Shown here piece by piece: positions 1-7,725 of a stretch of 64,000 nucleotides of DNA (its first letter is position 1; the number at the start of each line of letters is the position of its first letter). The stretch covers positions 1-64,000 of the forward strand of contig NZ_JAMXQU010000003.1 in the NCBI RefSeq assembly GCF_024054035.1, in the 5' to 3' direction. Origin of the DNA: Asaia lannensis NBRC 102526. GTDB lineage: Bacteria > Pseudomonadota > Alphaproteobacteria > Acetobacterales > Acetobacteraceae. A program made the translations under genes and the position numbers. Below the pieces are notes generated by a model, which made no database searches, was not told where the DNA came from, and worked only from the letters and a program-made list of their open reading frames with translations.

Positions 1-2
1 GT

Positions 3-74
3 ATCGACGTCTCACAAGCCATGATCCTCGTCGCCATGGGCGCCAATCTCACCCGCAGAAATGCCCATCCGTGA
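3..74 (+). CDS. possible 3' end of an unidentified gene (partial)
   Basis: An open frame enters from the left edge and stops with TGA at 72-74, giving 23 residues ending in LTRRNAHP. A second frame is also open here, so the coding assignment is weak. I recognise no family in so short a tail. The next 236 bases, up to the end of the porin gene, hold no gene I can support. Confidence 0.2.
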   Translation: MDVSQAMILVAMGANLTRRNAHP

Positions 75-310
75 GTTTCCAAACAGGCTCTTGGCCAAAG
101 CAGTCCCGGTCTCTTCTTCTCTGATAGTGCCAACCCCTTGGATGGTTATGGCGATGCCCAGCTATTACGGAGCATGAGGCGCCCTTCAGTGGGGAGAGGC
201 AGCGAAGCAAAGGATGCCTCTGCCTCATTCAGGCCGAAAAACCGTTCATTTTCGGGAAGTCAATGGCGCGAACTGCGGGTCTCGAACCACGCGACAGAGC
301 GCATAGCATG

Positions 311-1771
311 TCAGAGCACCGCATGTATTTTCAGGCCGATTGCATCGACCTGGGGTTTATCCGCCTGCAGGTTCGTACGCCAGATATGCTGATAATCCGG
401 CTGAATCGACAGCCCACGAAAGGCATGGAAATTGTACGTTGCCTCGAACGTCATGAGATGACTCTGGGGATACGTGGCATTTCCTGGCAGGGACAGCCCG
501 CGCCGGAAACGTATCCATTGTGAGTCGACCAGCCGGGAGCTCGCAAAGGTTTCCGACCATTCCACACCAACTGTGTCCTTGGGGCGGGATCTGAACAGTC
601 CACGATCGACAACTCCGGCATAGACCTGCCAGTCATAGGCGCTGTTCTGCCCCTGGCTTTTTGTTGCACCAGCGAGCACGTAAAGACCCTGCAGGGGACC
701 ATGGCCATTGCGCACCAGCATCTGGTCACCCTGTATCCAGACCTGTGTCTTGCCGTTGGTCCAGCGATAGGGAAGTCCCGTCACAGCTGCGGGATTCATG
801 TTTTTATCGAAATAGACGTCCCGGTAATTCGAGGAATCGTAACCGACGCCGAACTTGTAATGCCCGACCAGCTGGTTTTTCCCGAAAGAAGGAATGAGAC
901 CGATCTCGGTCGGGATATAGACCCCGGTATAGAGCTCGGTCCCCATGCGAAAGCCGGTACGGTCGTACTGGTTCGTATTGAGATAGGGGTTAACACCGTA
1001 AAGCCCGGACTGAACGTAGATACCGTGTAGCGGCCAGTAGCGCAGCCTCGTGCCCCAGGTCGACCCCGGGTATGTTCCGTAACCGGCAGCGGTTCGGGTC
1101 AGGGATTTAGGTATGCCGCAATTCGACTTGTTCATGAATGTGCAGAACAGGGGCGAATTGGCAAAATCTATGTTGACCGGCATTTTACCGAGCGCAATCT
1201 GCATCCTGTTACGCAACAGATCCTGCGTACCGTAAACATAGACGAGATGAACCCCGACATTTCCCCCACCGCCATATATCTCCTGAAATCCGTTCAGCGA
1301 TTTCTCCCCCAGATCTGACGCGAGATTGTGCCCGGCACGATTGACGATCACGGCATGGGTCACAAAGCCCTTCCAGCCCACAATTTTCGACCAGTCCAGA
1401 TCGAGCTCCATGCCGATCTGATGGGTGTAAGAGGCATCGCCCGCATGGCCTGCGTTCAGTACCATGGCACTCTCGCTGGTATAATCCACAACAATACCGA
1501 TGCCATGACGGTTCAGTTTCCGGACCAGACGCTCCCAGGGAAGAACCATGCTTTCAACCGGCGGCGTGAACGGTGTGTTTGCGTAGGACGTCGGCGTATC
1601 CAGCGCGAAAAGCGGCGCGGTTTCCGAAATCGGCCCGCGATACTGCGCCTGCGCCGACACCGCCGTAAAACAGAGCGCGACGGCGCAAAGTGCCGTGTGC
1701 GACGGACCGAAAACACGCGTCAGTATCGACCCTGCGCGCAGCAGGTATCCGTCACGAAACATGAAAAACAT
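311..1771 (-). CDS. oprB: OprB-family carbohydrate-selective porin
   Basis: An outer-membrane beta-barrel porin of the OprB family, which in pseudomonads and acetic acid bacteria passes sugars, polyols and related compounds into the periplasm. The 486-residue product starts with a hydrophobic signal peptide that probably ends at Ala-Gln-Ala near residue 42. The family pattern follows: a 'WERL' segment near residue 80, then alternating aromatic strands rich in Gly, Tyr and Asn (GMELDLDW, GGGGNVGVHLVYVYG, GTRLRYWP). Its length is normal for OprB. It lies 187 bases downstream of, and on the same strand as, the hydroxyacid dehydrogenase block, so it may be the outer-membrane entry for that pathway, but the gap allows its own promoter. 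Met4 is an alternative start. Confidence 0.88.
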   Translation of the reverse strand: MFFMFRDGYLLRAGSILTRVFGPSHTALCAVALCFTAVSAQAQYRGPISETAPLFALDTPTSYANTPFTPPVESMVLPWERLVRKLNRHGIGIVVDYTSESAMVLNAGHAGDASYTHQIGMELDLDWSKIVGWKGFVTHAVIVNRAGHNLASDLGEKSLNGFQEIYGGGGNVGVHLVYVYGTQDLLRNRMQIALGKMPVNIDFANSPLFCTFMNKSNCGIPKSLTRTAAGYGTYPGSTWGTRLRYWPLHGIYVQSGLYGVNPYLNTNQYDRTGFRMGTELYTGVYIPTEIGLIPSFGKNQLVGHYKFGVGYDSSNYRDVYFDKNMNPAAVTGLPYRWTNGKTQVWIQGDQMLVRNGHGPLQGLYVLAGATKSQGQNSAYDWQVYAGVVDRGLFRSRPKDTVGVEWSETFASSRLVDSQWIRFRRGLSLPGNATYPQSHLMTFEATYNFHAFRGLSIQPDYQHIWRTNLQADKPQVDAIGLKIHAVL

Positions 1772-1958
1772 GATCGACTGTCCTGATGATCAGCTTCTTG
1801 TGTGGTCAGCCCCCGACGCGCGGCCTATTCGTTACGCGCTTGGTCCCGCGCTATTCAGGAGTTGACCTGCGACACGACCGCCAGGACGCCGGAGTGAAAT
1901 CCGTCGCCCCGGCCTGAAGGTCCGGCGCCGTACATGCCCTGAATAATGCGGCTGTTCC

Positions 1959-2942
1959 CTATCGCGCCGGGAGCGTTTCGAGCGCCGGCTGCGATCTGAC
2001 CGGGTCGGCAGACGGCGCTGGCGCGAAGACAGGGGTCAGCAGCGGCACGCCTGAGAAATGGGCTGTGACATTGTCGAGTACGAGTTGCCCCATGGCAGTA
2101 CGTGTCTCGATGGTTGCACTGGCGCGATGAGGCTGAAGAACGACATTGTCCATCGATTTGAGTGCATCGGGCACCCTGGGCTCATCGGCAAAAACATCAA
2201 GCGCCGCGCGCCCCAGACGGCCGTCCTGCAGAGCCTCGACGAGGGCCTCTTCATCGATGACGCTGCCCCGTGCGACATTGACGAGCAGGCCCTCCGGGCC
2301 GAGCGCATCGATGACATTACGCCCCACAAGGTGCCGCGATTGCGCACCGCCCGATGCTGCTACGATCAGGACATCGCTCTGATTTGCAAGCTGCACCAGA
2401 TCGGGGATGAACGGTATGCCGGGCAGGGCAAGGTCACGCCGGCTGAAATAGGCGACCCGCATGGCGAAGGCCTGTGCCCGTCGGGCAATGGCCTGTCCGA
2501 CCTGACCCATTCCCACGATCCCGAGACGCGCGCCCGAGACCTTGCGGGCAAGAGGTAGTCCCTGACGTCCCCAGAGATTGTCACGCACAAGCCGGTCACC
2601 GGGCAAAAGATCGCGCATTGCTGCCAGCATGAGCGCCATACCGAGATCGGCCACGTCATCGGTCAGCACATCGCGCGTTACCGTCACGGCAATATTCCTG
2701 CGCGATGCCTCCACAAGGTCGACTGCATCGGTGCCGATACCGTTGATGGCGATGAGTTCGAGATCGGGGAGGGCATCCATCAGTTGACGGGGAACGCCAG
2801 TTCCACCCCCGGTTACGACAGCACGGACAGACAGGCCGCTGGAGAGTGGCTGGTTGGCCCAGCGGTGCACGACGTAGGCTTCATCGAGTGCTTTCTCGAT
2901 GGCGGGCATCATCGGTTCTACAAGAAGGATATCGGGTTTCAT
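1959..2942 (-). CDS. D-isomer-specific 2-hydroxyacid dehydrogenase (glyoxylate/hydroxypyruvate reductase type)
   Basis: A cytoplasmic NAD(P)-dependent dehydrogenase that interconverts a 2-keto acid and a D-2-hydroxy acid. The 327-residue protein has the Rossmann loop GMGQVG at 144-149, the family signature NVARGS with Arg225, the catalytic acid Glu254 in FADEP, and the catalytic His272 in PHRASAT. Arg residues just after the second beta strand (SRRD, 167-170) suggest NADP(H), as in GhrB-like hydroxypyruvate reductases. A Shine-Dalgarno AGGAA precedes the ATG. It is 38 bases downstream of the FAH-family gene and is probably co-transcribed with it and with the MFS transporter, so the natural substrate may be the sugar-acid-like compound that operon imports rather than glyoxylate. 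Confidence 0.88.
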   Translation of the reverse strand: MKPDILLVEPMMPAIEKALDEAYVVHRWANQPLSSGLSVRAVVTGGGTGVPRQLMDALPDLELIAINGIGTDAVDLVEASRRNIAVTVTRDVLTDDVADLGMALMLAAMRDLLPGDRLVRDNLWGRQGLPLARKVSGARLGIVGMGQVGQAIARRAQAFAMRVAYFSRRDLALPGIPFIPDLVQLANQSDVLIVAASGGAQSRHLVGRNVIDALGPEGLLVNVARGSVIDEEALVEALQDGRLGRAALDVFADEPRVPDALKSMDNVVLQPHRASATIETRTAMGQLVLDNVTAHFSGVPLLTPVFAPAPSADPVRSQPALETLPAR

Positions 2943-2980
2943 CGTGGCGTTCCTTGAGCTGGCTGGAAGGCTTTCGTTGT

Positions 2981-3790
2981 TCAGGCGTCGGGTATGGTGA
3001 GTGTAACGGGCGGCAGATGAGCGATCTGGGCCGTCGCCGTTGTACCCGGCGGCACGAAGATCGTGTCGGTCATGGAGCCCGTCGTGACGGAGTGTCCGGC
3101 CAAAATGGGCAAGCCACGCGCTGCAGCATGATTGGCAAGCCAGACAAGCAGGCGTCTCGGATCGCCCGCAGAATTGCCACCGATATGTTCGATCACCCGT
3201 CCGTCGCTCAAAGCGAGGCGAACCGTCTCACAGACCGGGCTCAAACGACGCCAACTCTCGCTACCGCGCCCGATGACAAGCGCTCCGTGACTTGCCTGAT
3301 CGGCAAGATGAGCAAGACGTGGCTGGGTGTTCGGCTGCTCGAAACGCGTATCGATAATCTCGATCGCCGTATGAATGCTCCCGATTGCATCCAGCACCTC
3401 ATTCAGTGTCCAGGGCCGCTCGCGAGCCGGAAGATCGCGATGAAAGCGATAGACCAGCTCGGCCTCGACACCGAAATGCTTGCACAGACCTCGTGGGAGT
3501 TCGGTATCCCCGTCAAAGAGCGTCGCATGGTGAAGCGGCGCAGCAAACGGCTCGGCTTCCGGCGCGGGCGCACCAACCTTCCAGCCACACACTGCCCCCT
3601 GGTCAGGCACCATAGCGCGCGCAAGCTGATCCTGAACAAGATAGGCTTCTGCTTCATCACGCGGCGCGTCGGACAACAGGAGTGCCGAGAGAGGATCAGC
3701 GCCAGCCCTGACTTTCAGAAATTTTGCCGCAGCTGGATGAAGGACGGAGGAGACCACGCCGGGCGACATGCAGTCATCGAAAAGCATCAT
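2981..3790 (-). CDS. FAH-family hydratase/hydrolase (2-keto-4-pentenoate hydratase-like)
   Basis: The 269-residue protein resembles the MhpD branch of the fumarylacetoacetate hydrolase superfamily: small cytoplasmic metal-dependent enzymes that hydrate, decarboxylate or cleave 2-keto acids. Visible family features are GWKVGAP in the first quarter, the acidic metal-site segment FGVEAELVYRF in the middle, and GHSVTTGSMTDTIFVPPGT near the C-terminus. The start is uncertain: three in-frame Met codons lie at residues 1, 2 and 8, and none has a strong ribosome-binding site. It sits between the MFS transporter and the 2-hydroxyacid dehydrogenase on one strand, which suggests a short pathway for a 2-keto or 2-hydroxy acid. 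The exact reaction cannot be named from sequence. Confidence 0.8.
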   Translation of the reverse strand: MMLFDDCMSPGVVSSVLHPAAAKFLKVRAGADPLSALLLSDAPRDEAEAYLVQDQLARAMVPDQGAVCGWKVGAPAPEAEPFAAPLHHATLFDGDTELPRGLCKHFGVEAELVYRFHRDLPARERPWTLNEVLDAIGSIHTAIEIIDTRFEQPNTQPRLAHLADQASHGALVIGRGSESWRRLSPVCETVRLALSDGRVIEHIGGNSAGDPRRLLVWLANHAAARGLPILAGHSVTTGSMTDTIFVPPGTTATAQIAHLPPVTLTIPDA

Positions 3791-3902
3791 GGTAGCAGAC
3801 AGTCACAAGAGGAACAGGAGCGCAGGCTCAGACAGAAAATCCGAATGGTGAGAAATGACCCTGCGTTGGATCGCTTCCCTGGATGGCAGAAGGAATGGGG
3901 GA

Positions 3903-5318
3903 CTACAGGGCATCGTCCTGTGCCATCAGATCGCGCCCTTTCGTTTCGGGAACGTAAAATGTCGCGATGATGGCAAGGCAGGCGAGAAAGGCGACATAGA
4001 TCGAAAGCGGGATCCACGCATATTTGCCGCTTCCCACGCCGCCGATATGAAAGCGCGCAAATAATGCGATGAGAAACTGTCCCACCATGGGTGAGACACC
4101 GCCTGCGATGACTGAAGAGAATTCGCGTGTGAACGAAACCGCCGTATAGCGATGACGCAGACCGAACATCTCTGGCAGAAGGGCCCCTTGGGTTCCGAAC
4201 ATACCCCATGTCGCAACACCGAGCGCAAACGACAGAGCGATCGCTGACGGAACAGGATGTCCCTGGCTGAAGACATACCAGACAGGGAGCGCGCTCACCG
4301 CCTGCAGGATGGCAAAACCACGATAGATACGTATGCGTCCGAAGCGGTCGCTCAGCCAGCCTGCAACAGGGATGGTTATACCCCCGACAAGTGCTGCGCC
4401 GATAAGGACGAGAGTGCCCCATTGGCTGTTCATGCCAACCGTGTGGACAAGATAACTGATCGCAAGGACCTGATAGATCGACGATCCGCCGTTTTCGGCC
4501 ATACGCAGGCCCATGCCAGCGAGGATCGGCCGCCAGGAGGAGGTCAGAATCTGACGGATCGGAGCGGTTTCCTCGTAGCGTTCATCCTCCTTTATTTTGG
4601 CGAAAGTCGGCGATTCCTTGAGGCGCAGCCGCATATAAAGTGCGATCAGAAGCAGGACCGCGCTACCGACAAAAGGCACACGCCAGAGCATGGTCTGCGT
4701 AATGTCCGGCACGCCGGTCAGCATGGCATAATAAATGAGTCCCGCAGCGACCGTACCGATCTGTATGCCAAGGAAGGGCAGGGCAGCATAATAGCCGCGA
4801 CGCTGCCTGGGCGCGCATTCGGTCATCATCACCGCCGCACCTGCCTGTTCGGCTCCCGCGCCGAAGCCCTGGGCCATACGCAGGAAAACAAGAAGAACCG
4901 GCGCAAATATTCCTATGCTGTTATAAGAGGGGATTAACCCGATCATGGCGCTGGCGAGCCCCATAAGGGTCACTGTCAATAGCAGCACGCGCTTTCGCCC
5001 GTAACGGTCGCCGAGACGTCCGAAAAAGATGCCACCGAGCGGTCTCACGGCAAAACCGATGAAATAGGTCGCAAAACTTGCTACGAGCCCGAGCCCCGGA
5101 ATGCGGCTCGGGAAAAACAAGGGTGCGAAAATCAGCGCCGAGGCGAGGCTGTAAAGCGCGAAATCATAATATTCCATCGCGCTCCCGATGGAGCAGGTCC
5201 ATGCAGCGCGACGTAGCTCTGCCGCAGACATTTCCGGGCGCTGTACCTCTGCCGTCGCAGCGGGAGAAGATCGAAGGGGCAGGGATGCGCCGTTGCGCAT
5301 AAAGGCTACACCAGCCAT
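3903..5318 (-). CDS. MFS transporter, metabolite:H+ symporter (MHS) type
   Basis: An inner-membrane proton symporter of the major facilitator superfamily, closest in style to the MHS group (ShiA, ProP and KgtP relatives), which import organic acids and zwitterions. The 471-residue form has about 12 hydrophobic segments and the MFS loop 2-3 motif GRLGDRYGRKRVL. The opening AWTCSIGSAMEYYDFALYS is typical of MHS members. I chose the ATG at 5318 because an AGGAGG Shine-Dalgarno sits just upstream; the frame stays open ten codons further, to 5348. A CCCCA/TGGGG hairpin (5369-5384) lies in the probable leader. Downstream come the hydratase and 2-hydroxyacid dehydrogenase, and a LacI-family gene lies upstream, so the cargo is probably their substrate. 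Confidence 0.88.
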   Translation of the reverse strand: MAGVAFMRNGASLPLRSSPAATAEVQRPEMSAAELRRAAWTCSIGSAMEYYDFALYSLASALIFAPLFFPSRIPGLGLVASFATYFIGFAVRPLGGIFFGRLGDRYGRKRVLLLTVTLMGLASAMIGLIPSYNSIGIFAPVLLVFLRMAQGFGAGAEQAGAAVMMTECAPRQRRGYYAALPFLGIQIGTVAAGLIYYAMLTGVPDITQTMLWRVPFVGSAVLLLIALYMRLRLKESPTFAKIKEDERYEETAPIRQILTSSWRPILAGMGLRMAENGGSSIYQVLAISYLVHTVGMNSQWGTLVLIGAALVGGITIPVAGWLSDRFGRIRIYRGFAILQAVSALPVWYVFSQGHPVPSAIALSFALGVATWGMFGTQGALLPEMFGLRHRYTAVSFTREFSSVIAGGVSPMVGQFLIALFARFHIGGVGSGKYAWIPLSIYVAFLACLAIIATFYVPETKGRDLMAQDDAL

Positions 5319-5461
5319 GTCGGTCCCTCCTGCGTATCTGCATTCCAAAGGGCATCAGAGGAAACGATCCCCACAGGAATGGGGCTTTCCGCTTCTCTCA
5401 AATCGATTGCTGTCATCACATATCATCCTGCCCCGAGACGATTTTCAGCCCTCGTTCTACC

Positions 5462-5479
5462 TTTTAGATCGATCCAAAA
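5462..5479. promoter_or_regulatory. candidate LacI-family operator
   Basis: An 18-bp palindrome made of TTTT, a non-pairing base, GATCGATC, a non-pairing base and AAAA, centred on CG. A central CG in a 16-18 bp palindrome is the usual layout of LacI-family operators. It lies about 144 bases upstream of the MFS transporter start and downstream of the lacI-type gene, so it is well placed for the encoded regulator to control the transporter-hydratase-dehydrogenase genes. Binding is inferred from layout only. Confidence 0.5.
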
Positions 5480-5584
5480 ATCGGATGCGGATCAGAAACA
5501 GCGGCGAACCGGGAAGCACGTGTACGGAACATCATTGAAGCTAACAAATCTGTAATGACGATAGAACGCGAATTCGAAACAAAA

Positions 5585-5626
5585 GTCACAGATTAAATGT
5601 GACATGCATATCACTCCTCTGTGATA
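5585..5626. repeat. two adjacent inverted repeats between lacI-type gene and transporter
   Basis: GTCACA (5585-5590) and TGTGAC (5598-5603) flank a 7-base spacer. TATCAC (5609-5614) and GTGATA (5621-5626) flank a 6-base spacer. They begin 54 bases past the stop codon of the LacI-type gene (minus strand). They could be weak stem-loops ending that transcript or extra regulator sites for the transporter operon. There is no T-tract, so termination is not clear. Confidence 0.35.
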
Positions 5627-5679
5627 CCTCGGGATGCAGCGCGCTGGATGCGATTTCCGCGCACAGCCGTGGACGGGCC

Positions 5680-6690
5680 TCAGGCGCTGTGACGCAGAAC
5701 GAATTCGGGGGCAATAACCTCCTGCTCGACGCGCCTCGTCGGTCTTGCGATACGTTTCTCCAGCAGGCGTGCTGCAGCAAAACCAATGCGGGTCGGCATG
5801 GTCGCGATTGTTGTCAGTGTTGGATAAGCCGCACCGGCTGCCGGTATGTCATCCATTCCGATGACAGAGAAATCCCGCCCGGCTTCCAGGCCTCGTCGGC
5901 GGAGATGGGTCATGACAGCCAACGCGATGATATCGTTATAGCAAATTGCGGAATCGGGCGGGGAGGTACTGTCCAGCAAACGGTCGAAAGCTGCCTCGTC
6001 ATACTGGCTGTCACGCGTTCCCGCGATCGCCGGCATGGGAGTCAGGTTAAGGTGCGCGCAGGCCCGTTCATATCCGGAAAGTCGCGCACGCGCCGCCGAA
6101 TGGACGTCCATATCGCCGATATAGACAACACGCTTTCTTCCGCTTGCCCTGAGATGGGAGAGGGCCGCATCGATCCCGGCAGCATAATCGACGGTCACAT
6201 AATCCCGCGTCGTGTCGGGTATTTCACGCAGAACCTGCACGAAAGGGAGGCCGAGCCTGTCGATCTCCTCGAAGAGACGATTATCGCTTCCGATTGCGGG
6301 GCAGACGATCAGACCATCGACATTATGCTCTCTCAGCCGCTGGATCTGTCGCGCCTGACGCTCCGGCGATTCACCGCTATTGGCAATAAAACAGACACTG
6401 CCCGACAGGTCGTTGGCCTGCTCGACGCCTGCAGTAAGGGCGCTGAAAAACGGATTGGCTATGTTGGATAACACGAGCCCGATTGTACCTGTACGCTTTT
6501 GTCTCAGGTTCGCAGCGCCCCGATTATAGATATAGCCCAGGCGCATCATCGCCTCGCGCACTTTCTCCCTTGTCGCGGCGGCAACTAGCGGACTGTCGCG
6601 CAGCACCAGCGATGCGGTTGCGCGTGAAACGCCTGCTTCTCTTGCAACATCCAGAAGACTGACCGAGGCTCCCCCCGCTTTTATTTTCAT
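5680..6690 (-). CDS. LacI-family transcriptional regulator
   Basis: A 336-residue DNA-binding regulator. Residues about 8-55 form the LacI helix-turn-helix and hinge (VSLLDVAREAGVSRATAS, then LGYIYNRGAANLR). The rest is a periplasmic-binding-protein-like effector domain (TGTIGLVLSNIANPFFSAL, then VDGLIVCPA). LacI members usually repress sugar or sugar-acid catabolic operons and release DNA on binding a small metabolite. It lies upstream of, and on the same strand as, the MFS, hydratase and hydroxyacid dehydrogenase genes, and a palindrome with a central CG at 5462-5479 is its likely target. The effector is unknown. Confidence 0.9.
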   Translation of the reverse strand: MKIKAGGASVSLLDVAREAGVSRATASLVLRDSPLVAAATREKVREAMMRLGYIYNRGAANLRQKRTGTIGLVLSNIANPFFSALTAGVEQANDLSGSVCFIANSGESPERQARQIQRLREHNVDGLIVCPAIGSDNRLFEEIDRLGLPFVQVLREIPDTTRDYVTVDYAAGIDAALSHLRASGRKRVVYIGDMDVHSAARARLSGYERACAHLNLTPMPAIAGTRDSQYDEAAFDRLLDSTSPPDSAICYNDIIALAVMTHLRRRGLEAGRDFSVIGMDDIPAAGAAYPTLTTIATMPTRIGFAAARLLEKRIARPTRRVEQEVIAPEFVLRHSA

Positions 6691-7151
6691 TTCAAACTAT
6701 CTCGCAAGAAAACATGCGGGCAATCGAGTACCCTGCATACCGTTATAAAATCCATAATGCTCCCGGAGAGACGCCAGACCCGCTCTGCATTCCGGTTTTT
6801 GACCCACAGGTTGAATAAAGTCTCGCCTCTGCCAAAGAATATAGTCTGCAAGTTTCCACGGGCGCCGTGTTAGCATATTGTAATACTCGACAGGGCCCGA
6901 ACTTAGCGCAGTTTGTCACTGGACCGAGCGAAACGCATCGCCTAGAACCCCGCCAATTGCTTCACCCGATGCCGTGACGGATCTCTCCCGGTCACAGCGC
7001 GACAGTGAAGACGAGCAGTTTGAAACTTCGGCCCGACCGGACAGGCGATCAAGCCACTGGTCGGTAATTTGACATAGTAGCGGCAGGAAACGCGCCGTCT
7101 GTATCGATGGGCAGGCATGTGCGCGAAAAACGACCTATAGGGGATATCACC
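6691..7151. other. intergenic region without a recognised gene
   Basis: About 460 bases between the LacI-type gene (leaving leftwards) and the YPDV-repeat protein (leaving rightwards). It must hold both promoters. I saw a TTGAAT at 6811-6816 and a TATAGT at 6840-6845, but their 23-base spacing is too long for a normal promoter, so no site is called. No gene-like open frame or strong hairpin stands out. Confidence 0.4.
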
Positions 7152-7685
7152 TTGGCAAAAGCAGCCCGTTCCCGGACAACGACACGCAAGAGATCACAGG
7201 CAGGCTCACCTCAGCCGAAACCTGCCGTGACAGCAGCTTCGGAAGCGGTCCAGCCGGAAGCGACGCAACCGGAAACCGTTCAGCCGGATACCGTCACCCG
7301 GCCCGAAACCGTGATTGCAGAGGCAAGCCCTCCCGAGATCGTCGAGACATTGACGGACGTTCGGGCCGAAGCACCCGTCGAAGCTCCGTCAGAAGCAGAG
7401 CCTGCCCTGGCTGCGCAGCAGGAAGAAAAGGGGAGCGCCTACCCTGCTGAAGCCCTGTATTTCGACGCCAACTGGTATCTTGCTGCTTATCCCGATGTCG
7501 GCGCATGCGGTATCGATGCCGTCGAGCATTTCATGACCCATGGCTATCTCGAAGGCCGCGATCCCAACGGTCATTTCAGCGTGGCCGAATATATTGCGGC
7601 AAACCCGGACATTCCCTTGACGATCAATCCATTCCTGCACTTCATCATGCATGGTGCTGCTGAAGGTCGTCCGCTTCGTCGCTGA
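7152..7685 (+). CDS. orphan protein with two 'YPDV/HFxxHGxxEGR' repeats
   Basis: I do not recognise a named family for the whole protein. With the TTG start at 7152, preceded by GGGGA at good spacing, it has 177 residues; the frame is open to an ATG at 7107 that has no nearby ribosome-binding site. It begins with a short basic stretch (AKAARSRTTTRKRS), followed by about 75 low-complexity residues rich in Pro, Glu, Thr, Val and Ala with repeats such as QPET and QPDT. The C-terminal 75 residues hold two copies of a 35-40 residue repeat: DANWYLAAYPDV with HFMTHGYLEGRDPNG, then VAEYIAANPDI with HFIMHGAAEGR. Such repeats are known from glycosyltransferases and secreted proteins of Acetobacteraceae and relatives. 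There is no signal peptide. The role is unknown. Confidence 0.7.
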   Translation: MAKAARSRTTTRKRSQAGSPQPKPAVTAASEAVQPEATQPETVQPDTVTRPETVIAEASPPEIVETLTDVRAEAPVEAPSEAEPALAAQQEEKGSAYPAEALYFDANWYLAAYPDVGACGIDAVEHFMTHGYLEGRDPNGHFSVAEYIAANPDIPLTINPFLHFIMHGAAEGRPLRR

Positions 7686-7725
7686 GCAGGGCTGAAGGGC
7701 ACCGCAGAAGAACGAACAGGCAAGG

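Noticed and set aside
264-310. Minus-strand segment that resembles a tRNA 3' half, with a GTTCGAG loop and a CCA-like end
   Set aside because: The T-arm stem has only two of five pairs, the anticodon loop lacks a U at position 33, and no matching acceptor 5' strand is found. It could be chance or a very decayed remnant.
1852-1945. Inverted pair TATTCAGG/CCTGAATA around the hydroxyacid dehydrogenase to porin gap
   Set aside because: Arms are 8 bp and 78 bases apart, which is plausible by chance, with no other structural support.
2846-3970. Long open frame (374 codons) on the plus strand opposite the hydratase and dehydrogenase
   Set aside because: It is antisense to two genes with clear family motifs and has no recognisable domain; high GC makes such shadow frames common.
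5585-5626. CRP/FNR-like boxes (TGTGA and TCAC elements)
   Set aside because: The spacings and polarity do not match the TGTGA-N6-TCACA layout; I report them only as inverted repeats.
6811-6845. Promoter-like TTGAAT and TATAGT before the YPDV-repeat gene
   Set aside because: The 23-base spacing is too long for a sigma-70 promoter.
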